From the NCBI RefSeq assembly GCF_030644225.1, contig NZ_CP128650.1:2036001-2100000 (forward strand): a stretch of 64,000 bases of DNA, given 5' to 3'. Below, piece after piece: positions 42,398 through 49,753 of this stretch. The stretch's first letter is position 1, and every line of letters starts with the position of its first letter. The notes beneath the pieces are model-generated. The model ran no database searches and was not told the origin of the DNA. It saw nothing but the letters and a program-made list of their open reading frames with translations. The position numbers and the translations under genes were made by a program. The DNA is from Selenomonas dianae. Lineage in GTDB: Bacteria; Bacillota; Negativicutes; Selenomonadales; Selenomonadaceae.

Positions 42398-42612
42398 GTC
42401 AATCAAGCAGGTCTCCTGGCTCCAGTTCATCGCTCATCCACACCTTCCCGGAGATTTCCCCCCAGTGACTGCTGACGCAAGGTCAGCGCGTGGACTCGCT
42501 CCCTGTTACAGTGGCGTGACCGCTCCGGCTTATGAAGTCCATAACTCCCATACCGGATTCCCTATGAAGCAATCGAGGCTCTGTCAAACAAAACCTCTGC
42601 ACTTGATCCAAT
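42398..42612 (-). ncRNA. cobalamin riboswitch controlling the methylmalonyl-CoA mutase operon
   Basis: On the minus strand, in order: a P1 arm near ATCAAGTGCAGAGG, GGGAATCCGGT, GCCACTGTAA, GGGAGCGAGTCC, GTCACTGG, CGGGAAGG and the B12 box GAGCCAGGAGACCTGC, closed by CTTGAT. This is the consensus order of cobalamin aptamers. Placing the B12-dependent mutase itself under B12 control differs from the common use upstream of B12 synthesis or transport genes, where ligand binding turns expression off; whether this one is an OFF or ON switch cannot be settled by eye. Confidence 0.92.
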
Positions 42613-42640
42613 ACATATTTAGTTTTTATGGTACGATAGA

Positions 42641-42669
42641 ATAGTACCACTAAAGACTTCCTTTGTCAA
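42641..42669 (-). promoter_or_regulatory. promoter of the riboswitch-mut operon
   Basis: Minus strand TTGACA, 17 bases, TACTAT, about 25 bases before the riboswitch 5' side and directly after the terminator of the 3D-domain gene. Confidence 0.75.
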
Positions 42670-42670
42670 C

Positions 42671-42710
42671 AAAAAAAGAATCACTGCGTGAATTATCTCA
42701 CAGTGATTCC
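42671..42710 (-). terminator. intrinsic terminator of the 3D-domain gene
   Basis: Minus strand GAATCACTG/CAGTGATTC (9-bp stem; loop 14 bases) followed by seven Ts; 18 bases after the stop codon. Confidence 0.88.
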
Positions 42711-42728
42711 TTTTATGCATAAATTCAA

Positions 42729-43466
42729 TTAGTCGATGACATAGACCTCGACGCTGCGACGGCCGAACTCAATCGCCTCGCCGTAGCCGGGGATGTAGAG
42801 GCGCGAGCCGAGCGGAATGATGTCGGGATCGACCGCGACGACGCCGCGGCGGGCGACCATGCCCGTCGCCGTGACACCGCTGCCGCCGCCGTCCCCCGGA
42901 AGGTACGCCGATGCGTACATCGTGTATGCCGCACGGTAGCGCGGAATGCCGCGGCTCACGCGATCCGCCTCGCGCTCACGCGCACGGCGCTGTTCGGCTG
43001 CCTGCTCGTTCTCCGTCAGTTCGATCACAAGATCCGCCGTGACGGGGGTATCCATGGACGGTGTTACGTCCACCTCATGCGGGTTATAGCCGTACTCCGC
43101 TATGACATCGCCGACGGTGCGCCCGCTCGTCATAACCTGCTGCGTGTCATCCCAGAACGAGATGCTCACGGGAACGGCACGGCGCACAGAAATCTCGGTA
43201 TGGCGTTCCCCCTCGTTGTGAAACACCTCGTAGGTGTCCTTCGCACCGAGCTGTACGCCAAGCTTCTCAAAAATATCATCGGGTCTCGTCTGCACCGTCA
43301 TGTCGGTGATGGTCTTGCCGTCCACGTGCACGCTCACGCGCTGCATATTCTTCGGCAATCCGTTCATCGTGAATCCGCTGGAAAAAAGCATCATCCCCGC
43401 CAACGTAGCGCAGAACAAGGTGTTTTTCTTTGTCTGAATCAGCTGTCCCAGTTTCTTCCACTGCAT
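42729..43466 (-). CDS. DUF348/3D-domain cell-wall protein with deleted 3D active-site segment
   Basis: About 245 residues. A signal-anchor helix (NTLFCATLAGMMLFSSGFTM, 15-34) precedes two ubiquitin-like DUF348 units (SVHVDGKTITDMTVQTRP; VSISFWDDTQQVMTSGRTV), then a C-terminal 3D domain (VTATGMVARRGVVAVDPDIIPLG). The 3D domain of lytic transglycosylase-like proteins normally continues GYGxAxADTGGxIKGxRID with the second and third Asp; here GYGEAIEFGRRSVEVYVID follows directly, so that segment is missing. AAGGGGGAG lies four to five bases before the ATG at 43466. Probably a peptidoglycan-active exoprotein that has lost catalysis. Confidence 0.8.
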   Translation of the reverse strand: MQWKKLGQLIQTKKNTLFCATLAGMMLFSSGFTMNGLPKNMQRVSVHVDGKTITDMTVQTRPDDIFEKLGVQLGAKDTYEVFHNEGERHTEISVRRAVPVSISFWDDTQQVMTSGRTVGDVIAEYGYNPHEVDVTPSMDTPVTADLVIELTENEQAAEQRRAREREADRVSRGIPRYRAAYTMYASAYLPGDGGGSGVTATGMVARRGVVAVDPDIIPLGSRLYIPGYGEAIEFGRRSVEVYVID

Positions 43467-43594
43467 AGAACTCCCCCTTTGCTGATGGCATTTTCCCACT
43501 TTACGCTGAATTTTTCATGAAAAATGGGATTCAGAATATTTTCAGCCCGTGTTTTCACACCTTTCCCGCCACTGAGAAGGATATTCGTCCCACA

Positions 43595-43634
43595 CAAAAG
43601 CCCTGCACGCAGAGAATTTCTCCACGCACAGGGC
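43595..43634 (-). terminator. intrinsic terminator of the metG-tatD unit
   Basis: Minus strand GCCCTGTGCGTG ... CTGCGTGCAGGGC stem with an interrupted inner helix, followed by TTTTGTG. It lies beyond repeat copy D. The remainder of 43467-43684 shows no gene. Confidence 0.7.
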
Positions 43635-43683
43635 GATGATATACGATAGAACAAGAAAATCGTTGGAATGCTGTTTCAAAGAG

Positions 43684-43852
43684 CTAGGGAAGCACCGATA
43701 AATTCAGCCGTGCCATCTTGGCGTATCTTTTTCGCCCTCTCATTGTCGACAAATCCTCCACATAGCCCTTGCTATGAGTCCGGTTTGTCTCCTTGACAGG
43801 GCAAAAAATCTGCACCAATCTGACAGACTTCATTTTATCAGCGATTCCCTAG
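43684..43852 (-). repeat. dispersed intergenic repeat, full copy D in reverse orientation
   Basis: 169 bases, CTAGGGAAGCACCGATAAA to TTTTATCAGCGATTCCCTAG; the ends extend the inverted repeat to CTAGGGAA/TTCCCTAG. Interior motifs (GTCTCCTTGACAGGG, ATCTTTTTCGCCC) match the other copies when reversed. It lies just downstream of tatD. Confidence 0.9.
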
Positions 43853-43875
43853 GTACATCGGGCTTGCGCCGTGCG

Positions 43876-44664
43876 TCATCCCACACCCAGCTTCGGATAC
43901 AGCCGCCGCGCGTTCTCCGTTGTGTACGTCGCGACCTCCTCCACACTCTCTTCGCGCAGCTCTGCGATCTTTGCCGCAACAAAGGCGACATAGGCGGGCT
44001 CGTTGCGCTTGCCGCGCCTCGGTACGGGCGCGAGGTAGGGGCTGTCCGTTTCGATGAGCAAACGCTCACGCGGCGCTTCGCGCACGATGTCGGGCAGCTT
44101 TGCCGCATTCTTGAACGTAAGGGGTCCGTCGATGCCGATATAGTACCCCATCTTCCACAGCGCACGCGCCATCTCAAGACTGCCCGAGTAGCAGTGGAGC
44201 ACGCCCGTAACCCCCTGCCCCTCCGTCCTCAGTATCGCAAGTGTATCGCCGTGCGCCTCGCGGTCGTGGATGCAGACGGGCAGTCCCGCCGCACGTGCAA
44301 TGTCCAGCTGCGTGACGAACATCTCCCGTTGCACGGCACGCACCTGCGGATCTTTCTCCCAGTAGTAGTCGAGCCCGATCTCACCGATCGCGACCACCTT
44401 CGGATGATTCGCCCACGCAAGAAGTTGTGCGCGCTCCGCATCCGTCAGCACGCACGCGCTCTCGGGATGCACGCCAACGGCGGCATAGAGTGCGGGATAC
44501 TGCTCCGCATCCGCAACGACCTGTGCCGATGCCGCCATCGTGTCCCCCATGCTGATAATCTGCGCGACCCCCGCCTCGGCGGCGCGTGCAATCACCTCCA
44601 CGCGATCCTCGTCGAATTTCTCATCGCAGAGGTGGGCGTGGGTGTCGATGAATACCGCGCTCAT
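43876..44664 (-). CDS. tatD: TatD-family metal-dependent hydrolase
   Basis: About 262 residues. A TIM-barrel metallohydrolase (DNase/D-aminoacyl-tRNA hydrolase family) with the metal motifs FIDTHAHLCDEKF, AIGEIGLDYYWEKD, VCIHDREAHGDT, GVLHCYSGS and ETDSPYLAPVPRRGKRNEP. The start at 44664 overlaps the metG stop by four bases, the common metG-tatD arrangement in Firmicutes. It probably works in nucleic acid turnover; precise substrate unknown. Confidence 0.95.
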   Translation of the reverse strand: MSAVFIDTHAHLCDEKFDEDRVEVIARAAEAGVAQIISMGDTMAASAQVVADAEQYPALYAAVGVHPESACVLTDAERAQLLAWANHPKVVAIGEIGLDYYWEKDPQVRAVQREMFVTQLDIARAAGLPVCIHDREAHGDTLAILRTEGQGVTGVLHCYSGSLEMARALWKMGYYIGIDGPLTFKNAAKLPDIVREAPRERLLIETDSPYLAPVPRRGKRNEPAYVAFVAAKIAELREESVEEVATYTTENARRLYPKLGVG

Positions 44665-46199
44665 ACTTCGATGCGCGGAAAAAGCTGCTCCGCTGTGCCG
44701 ACCGTATGCCCGTCCTCCGTGCCGCCCCACACGGCATCGGAGAGCTGCACGCTGTCAAAGTCCGACGCAAAGCCCAGCTGCTCGTGGATGCGACGTGCGG
44801 TCACGGGCAGGAACGGCGAGATCAGGATGCTCGTCACGCGCAGCGATTCGATGAGATGATAGAGCACGGCGTCAAGCGCCGCCGCCCGCGCTTCGTCCTT
44901 TGCGAGCGTCCACGGCGCTGTTTCATCAATGTATTTATTGGTGCGCGAGATCAGTGCCCACGCCGTCTTAATCGCAGCAGACAGCTCCATCTGCTCCATC
45001 TGCGCCGTATAGGTCTTGACGGTCTCCTGTGCCATTTCCTCAAGCGCCGCATCGAAGTCCGTGCGCCCCGCGCCCTTCCGGACAACGCCCTTCCGATATT
45101 TCTTTGCCATCGAAAGGGTTCTGTGCAGCAGATTGCCGAGATCGTTCGCCAGATCGGCGTTGATGCGCCCGATGAGCGTGTCGCGGGAGATGTTGCCGTC
45201 CTGCCCGAGCGTGATCTCGCGCAGCAGGAAGTAGCGCACGGCATCCGCACCGAACTCCTCGATGAGTGCAATCGGATCGACCACGTTGCCGACGGACTTC
45301 GACATCTTTGCGCCGTCCACGATGAGCCAACCGTGCCCGTAGACCTTTTTCGGAAGATCCAGCCCGAGTGCCATCAGCATACAGCCCCAGATGATCGTGT
45401 GAAAACGCACGATCTCCTTGCCGACAAGGTGTACGTCCGCCGGCCAGTAGTGGTTGAATTTCGCCTTGTCGTCCATGTAGCCGATCGGCGTAAGGTAGTT
45501 CGTGAGCGCGTCGAACCAGACGTAGACGACGTGCTTCGGGTCGAACGGCACGGGGATGCCCCAGTCGAACGAGGTGCGCGAGACGCACAGATCCTCAAGC
45601 CCCTGCTCGATGAACGCAATCATCTCGTTGCGGCGCGAGGCGGGCTGAATAAAGTCGGGGTGCTCCTTGATGTAGGCAAGCAGACGATCCGCATACTTGC
45701 TCATGCGGAAGAAGTACGCCTCCTCCGCAACCTCCTGCACGGGGCGATGGCAGTCGGGGCAGCAGCCGTTTTCATCGAGCTGCAGCTTCGTCCAGTAGCT
45801 CTCACACGGCGTACAGTACAGCCCCTTGTACGCGCCCTTGTAGATGTCGCCCTGATCGTAGATTTTTTGGAAAATATGCTGTACGAGTTCGTGATGACGC
45901 TCCTCCGACGTGCGGATGAAGTCGTCGTAGGAGATGCCGAGCAGCCGCCACAGCTCCTGAAAGCCCGCAACAATGCGGTCAACGTACTGAAGGGGCGTCA
46001 CGCCCTCCTTCTCCGCCGCCTGCTGAATCTTCTGCCCATGCTCATCCGAGCCGGTCAGAAAGAACACATCGTAGCCCGCAAGCCGCTTGAACCGCGCGAT
46101 CGTGTCCGCGACCGTCGTGCAGTATGCGTGTCCGATGTGCAGCTTCGCGCTCGGGTAGTAGATGGGTGTCGTGATGTAAAATGGTGTCTTTTCGCTCAT
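44661..46199 (-). CDS. metG: methionyl-tRNA synthetase, form without C-terminal tRNA-binding domain
   Basis: A 512-residue class I synthetase charging tRNA-Met. HIGH appears as LHIGHA (21-24), KMSKS as GAKMSKSVGN near 300, and a zinc knuckle as CTPCESYW...CPDCHRP. Many Firmicutes MetRS are about 650 residues with an OB-fold (Trbp111-like) domain at the C-terminus; this protein ends after the anticodon-binding helices, so that domain is absent or encoded elsewhere. Upstream it has a duplicated 12-bp segment in its leader. Confidence 0.96.
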   Translation of the reverse strand: MSEKTPFYITTPIYYPSAKLHIGHAYCTTVADTIARFKRLAGYDVFFLTGSDEHGQKIQQAAEKEGVTPLQYVDRIVAGFQELWRLLGISYDDFIRTSEERHHELVQHIFQKIYDQGDIYKGAYKGLYCTPCESYWTKLQLDENGCCPDCHRPVQEVAEEAYFFRMSKYADRLLAYIKEHPDFIQPASRRNEMIAFIEQGLEDLCVSRTSFDWGIPVPFDPKHVVYVWFDALTNYLTPIGYMDDKAKFNHYWPADVHLVGKEIVRFHTIIWGCMLMALGLDLPKKVYGHGWLIVDGAKMSKSVGNVVDPIALIEEFGADAVRYFLLREITLGQDGNISRDTLIGRINADLANDLGNLLHRTLSMAKKYRKGVVRKGAGRTDFDAALEEMAQETVKTYTAQMEQMELSAAIKTAWALISRTNKYIDETAPWTLAKDEARAAALDAVLYHLIESLRVTSILISPFLPVTARRIHEQLGFASDFDSVQLSDAVWGGTEDGHTVGTAEQLFPRIEV

Positions 46200-46217
46200 A
46201 AATCATGCCTCGTTTCG

Positions 46218-46241
46218 ATTTGATGTATTATTTGATGTATT
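46218..46241. repeat. tandem 12-bp duplication in the metG leader
   Basis: ATTTGATGTATT occurs twice in direct tandem 18 bases before the metG ATG, next to a TATAAT-like element. It may be a recent duplication that alters leader spacing. Confidence 0.85.
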
Positions 46242-46301
46242 ATATAGTAGCACACGCGCGGCGCGCTTTCAATATCGCACCTGAACCCCTATCCATAACA
46301 G

Positions 46302-47726
46302 CTACAAGTCCTCTCCGGACACGAGCCGCACATTCTCCCGTGCCGCAGCCTCCCGCAAACGCTCGGTAAAGCCGTAGAAGGAAAAGATCATATAGTGATA
46401 GTTCCCGGGATATTTCTTTTGCGGAAATTTGTCCTGCAACTGTCGAAGTACGTCAAGATCGGCGGGTGCACGACGAAATTTACATTCCGCGAGTAAAAAG
46501 TTCTGCTCCGTGCGATCTGCGGCAACAATGTCGATCTCCTCCGACACGGTACGCCTTTTCCCATCTGCGGTGTGCGTGACCTTCTCCCACCATCGACCGA
46601 TCTTGACAAAGTGAAATGGCAGCGTCCCCGCCTGATTGCACGCACGCAGATGCTCCACACAGATCTTCTCAAAGGCACGCGCGACATACGAATGCAGCTG
46701 CGGCGCAATGAGATGCTGCCACACACCGCGCACATCGCCCGCCTCAAGCTCCGAGTGGCTGCCGTAGAGGAACGCGTACCAAAATCGGAAATACGCATCC
46801 GTCAGCTGATACAGTCCCCGCCCGCTGCCCGTGCGTTCCTTCACAGTGGAGAGCACAGAAAACTCGCGCTCGATGATGCCAATCTCCATGAGGTTCTTCA
46901 GATAAACGCTGATCTTCGTTTTCTCGATCTGCGTCTTGCTGTGGATGAGTGCCAATGTGTTGTTGCCGAGTGCCACCGCCTCAATGATGGCATTGTAGAC
47001 ACTCGTTTCGCGCAGCTCCTGTCGAAGCAGAAACTCCACCTCGCTGTAGAGCACGCAGCCCTTTTGCAGGATGTTCTTGCAGATATTTTCTTCGAGAGTT
47101 TTCTCGGGTTGAAACTGAATCAAATAGTAGGGAATACCGCCGAGAATCGCATAGACTGCGACCTGATCCTCCACACTGTACTGCGGAAAAAACTCCCGTA
47201 CGCTGACAAAGGGCAGCGGCAGCAGCTTGTAGATGCCCGTCGCCCGCCCATACAGCGGATTCCGCTCGGCAAGCAGCTCGTTCTCGATAAAGCTCATCGC
47301 ACTGCCGCAGAGAATGAGCATGACGTTTGCACGCGAGAGCTCATGATCCCAAAGATTTTGCAGGATGGACGGCAGTTCGGGATGGCTTGCGCACATATAG
47401 GGGAACTCGTCGATGATGAGAAGTTTCTTCCCCTCGGATGGAACCTCCTGTATGCTCCTGAGTGCCGTCTCCCAATCCGAAAACGAGGTCAGAAACCGCG
47501 CCGCAGGGAGACCTGTCTGCAAGATGCGCTTTGAAAAGCGGGCAAGCTGCTCCTGATCGGTACACTCCGTACAGGCGTAGAACACAGCAGCCTTATCCCG
47601 CGCGAACTGCTGCAGAAGCTCCGTTTTTCCAATGCGCCGCCGTCCATAAAGGACGATAAGTTCAGCGCGCGGAGAGTCGTAGCACTCTTGTAGAAATTCA
47701 AGTTCGCAGGTGCGCCCAATAAACAC
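46302..47726 (-). CDS. AAA ATPase with C-terminal DUF234 nuclease-like domain
   Basis: A 474-residue STAND-like ATPase of the COG1672 type. Walker A is LYGRRRIGKTELL (28-35 core), Walker B is KLLIIDEFPYM, and sensor residues follow in LILCGSAMSFIE. After a winged-helix part the C-terminal DUF234 domain shows EEIDIVAADRTEQNFLLAEC then KFR, an E/D...ExK arrangement like PD-(D/E)xK nucleases. Function is unknown; such proteins are often mobile-element or defence linked. Translation appears to start at a GTG with a weak ribosome site. Tandem palindromes cover its promoter. Confidence 0.8.
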   Translation of the reverse strand: MFIGRTCELEFLQECYDSPRAELIVLYGRRRIGKTELLQQFARDKAAVFYACTECTDQEQLARFSKRILQTGLPAARFLTSFSDWETALRSIQEVPSEGKKLLIIDEFPYMCASHPELPSILQNLWDHELSRANVMLILCGSAMSFIENELLAERNPLYGRATGIYKLLPLPFVSVREFFPQYSVEDQVAVYAILGGIPYYLIQFQPEKTLEENICKNILQKGCVLYSEVEFLLRQELRETSVYNAIIEAVALGNNTLALIHSKTQIEKTKISVYLKNLMEIGIIEREFSVLSTVKERTGSGRGLYQLTDAYFRFWYAFLYGSHSELEAGDVRGVWQHLIAPQLHSYVARAFEKICVEHLRACNQAGTLPFHFVKIGRWWEKVTHTADGKRRTVSEEIDIVAADRTEQNFLLAECKFRRAPADLDVLRQLQDKFPQKKYPGNYHYMIFSFYGFTERLREAAARENVRLVSGEDL

Positions 47727-47741
47727 AGCATCACCATCTTT

Positions 47742-47770
47742 CTAATCGTGATTATAATAATCGTGATTAG
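47742..47770. promoter_or_regulatory. tandem palindromic operator-like repeats over the ATPase promoter
   Basis: TAATCGTGATTA occurs at 47743-47754 and 47758-47769, each half-site an inverted TAATC/GATTA around GT. On the minus strand TTGTAT-N17-TATTAT puts the -10 between the two copies, 17-44 bases from the start codon. Likely a repressor site; the regulator is not identified. Confidence 0.6.
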
Positions 47771-48030
47771 AAAATTATACAACAACAGCGAAAAAATCGC
47801 AAGGCTCACGCGTCCCCGGGGCTACGTCAAATGTTGCGGACATGCGTGCTCCACGCAAACACTTAGTTGCGCAAGCGTTCGTGTGCTTGTACGCTCAAAT
47901 ACCGCCGGACTTCTTAAACGCGCTACGCTTGAACGAAAGAAGTCCAGCGGGGCGTACCGCCCCCTTTTCCCGCTTGCTCCACTATGGTTTGCTTAGGAGC
48001 ATCGCTGTTCGCATTCTGCCGTAACACTTA
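47771..48030. other. 260-base gene-free stretch with hairpins
   Basis: No convincing gene. It contains GGACTTCTT (47907-47915) paired with AAGAAGTCC (47937-47945) over a 21-base loop, directly followed by GGGGCG-TAC-CGCCCC and CTTTT, which would resemble an intrinsic terminator on the plus strand, though no plus-strand gene precedes it. A folded RNA or decayed gene is possible. Confidence 0.35.
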
Positions 48031-48885
48031 TCAGAGAACCACGTCCCCCGCCAAGAGTGCCTGATACACATCCCGCCGCGCGATGCCGAGTTCCTGGGCG
48101 GTGCGGCGCATGGCTTCCTTCTTGTCCAAACCTTTGGCGATGTGTGCCGCATAACGCTCCGTGAGAGACATCTCCTCCGCCGCATCCGCAGCAGGAGCAT
48201 TCTCGTCCGCGCCCGCAACGATGAGGACGAACTCGCCGCGCGGTTCGTGCTCCCGATAGTGCGCGAGGAGTTCGCCGAGGGTCGTGCGGCGAAACTCCTC
48301 GAACTTCTTCGTCAGTTCCCGCGCGGCACACGCACGCCGCTGTGCGCCGAGCCCCGCCGCGAGCGCGGCAAGCGTCTCACGCAGACGGTGCGGTGCCTCG
48401 TAGAAGATGAGTGTCTCGGGGTAAGCGGCGATGCGGGCGAGCAGTTCGCGCCGCTTCTTCTCCTTGCGCGGGAGGAATCCGACGAAGGTAAAGCCATCGA
48501 GCGGCAGTCCCGCGCAGATGAGTGCGGAGAGTGCAGCGTTCGCGCCCGGCAGAGGGGTGACGGGGATGCCCGCTGCGATGGCTCGCCGTGCGAGGTCGCC
48601 GCCGGGATCGGCAATGCCCGGCAGCCCCGCGTCGCTGACGCAGACGATGTCTTCCCCTGCACGGAGGCGTTCGATCAGCTCCGCGCCCTTTTCCTCCTTG
48701 TTGTGCTCGTGGTAGCTCGTCATGGGCGTGTGGATGTCGTAGTGCGCGAGGAGTCCGCGCGTGTGCCGCGTGTCCTCGGCGGCGATCACATCCGCCGTGC
48801 GCAGCATCTCGACGGCGCGATAGGTGATGTCCGCGAGGTTGCCGATGGGGGTCGCACACAGATAGAGCCGTCCCGTCTGTTCCAT
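48031..48885 (-). CDS. rsmI: 16S rRNA 2'-O-ribose C1402 methyltransferase RsmI
   Basis: About 284 residues, tetrapyrrole-methylase-type fold. N-terminal LYLCATPIGNLADITYRAVE, VIAAEDTRHTRGLL, VCVSDAGLPGIADPGGDLAR (exact 20) and LPGANAALSALICAGLP mark RsmI. It methylates the 2'-OH of C1402 in the ribosomal P site. The ATG at 48885 follows GGAGG by seven bases; an earlier in-frame ATG has none. Monocistronic with its own promoter; it diverges from the response-regulator gene. Confidence 0.95.
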   Translation of the reverse strand: MEQTGRLYLCATPIGNLADITYRAVEMLRTADVIAAEDTRHTRGLLAHYDIHTPMTSYHEHNKEEKGAELIERLRAGEDIVCVSDAGLPGIADPGGDLARRAIAAGIPVTPLPGANAALSALICAGLPLDGFTFVGFLPRKEKKRRELLARIAAYPETLIFYEAPHRLRETLAALAAGLGAQRRACAARELTKKFEEFRRTTLGELLAHYREHEPRGEFVLIVAGADENAPAADAAEEMSLTERYAAHIAKGLDKKEAMRRTAQELGIARRDVYQALLAGDVVL

Positions 48886-48910
48886 GTCATTCCTCCGTTC
48901 ATTTTCTCCC

Positions 48911-48939
48911 ATTGTGGAGCACGAATGAAGCATTGTCAA
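48911..48939 (-). promoter_or_regulatory. promoter of rsmI
   Basis: Minus strand TTGACA, 17 bases, CACAAT, 26 bases before the chosen start. Confidence 0.6.
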
Positions 48940-49063
48940 GCGAGGCTTATAAAAAACGCTAACGACTAAAAGTTCGATTATATTTCCCGTTTCGATCTTT
49001 TCATTTCCTCCATGTTCGTATATAGTAAGAACATAATATTAGAATGCAAACGAGGTGGATTTT

Positions 49064-49753
49064 ATGGATGAAAAGAAAACACGCGTCCTCATTGTGGAGG
49101 ACGAGGTACGCATTGCACGTTTCCTCCAGATGGAGCTGGAGCACGAGGGCTTTGAGGCGGAGACGGAGGGCAACGGCACGCGTGCGTACGAGCGCATCAT
49201 TCAGGAGAACTTCGACATTGTGCTGCTCGACGTGATGCTGCCCGGCATGGACGGCATCGAGATCTGCCGCCGTGTCCGTACGGTCTCGAACGTGCCCATC
49301 ATCATGCTGACGGCACGCGACGCGGTCGAGGATCGCGTGGAGGGGCTTGACACCGGCGCGGACGACTACATCACGAAGCCGTTCGCCGTGCCCGAGCTGC
49401 TCGCACGTATCCGCAACGCACTGCGCCGCCGCGACATTTCGACGGAGGATGCCTCCGACCGTCTCACGGTGAAGAACCTCATCATGTTCCTCTCGCGCTA
49501 CGAGGTGCAGGTGGACGGCGAGACCGTCGCCCTCACAAAGCGCGAATACGACCTGCTCGAATACCTCCTGCGCAACAAGCGCACGGTATTGACACGCGAT
49601 CAGATTTTGCAGGAGGTATGGGGGTTCGACTACACGGGCGAGACGAACGTGGTCGATGTCTATATCCGTTACCTGCGCGCCAAGCTGGATGACCGCTTCA
49701 ACAAGAAGTACATCTACACGGTGCGGGGCGTCGGGTATGTTGTCCGCGACTAG
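49064..49753 (+). CDS. OmpR/ArlR-type response regulator
   Basis: 229 residues. Receiver domain (RVLIVEDEVRIARFLQMEL; phosphoacceptor D56 in VLLDVMLPGMDG; ITKPFAVPELLAR) and C-terminal winged-helix DNA-binding domain (ALTKREYDLLEYLLRNKRTV ... VRGVGYVVRD). The ATG at 49064 follows AGGTGG. Its 3' end overlaps the histidine kinase start by 17 bases. Overall resemblance is to ArlR of Staphylococcus; regulon unknown. The upstream palindromic TGTTC/GAACA around 49013-49033 may be an autoregulatory site. Confidence 0.92.
   Translation: MDEKKTRVLIVEDEVRIARFLQMELEHEGFEAETEGNGTRAYERIIQENFDIVLLDVMLPGMDGIEICRRVRTVSNVPIIMLTARDAVEDRVEGLDTGADDYITKPFAVPELLARIRNALRRRDISTEDASDRLTVKNLIMFLSRYEVQVDGETVALTKREYDLLEYLLRNKRTVLTRDQILQEVWGFDYTGETNVVDVYIRYLRAKLDDRFNKKYIYTVRGVGYVVRD

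Noticed and set aside
43774-44859. 361-codon plus-strand frame opposite tatD
   Set aside because: It begins inside repeat copy D and continues antisense to tatD and metG, whose motifs are unambiguous.
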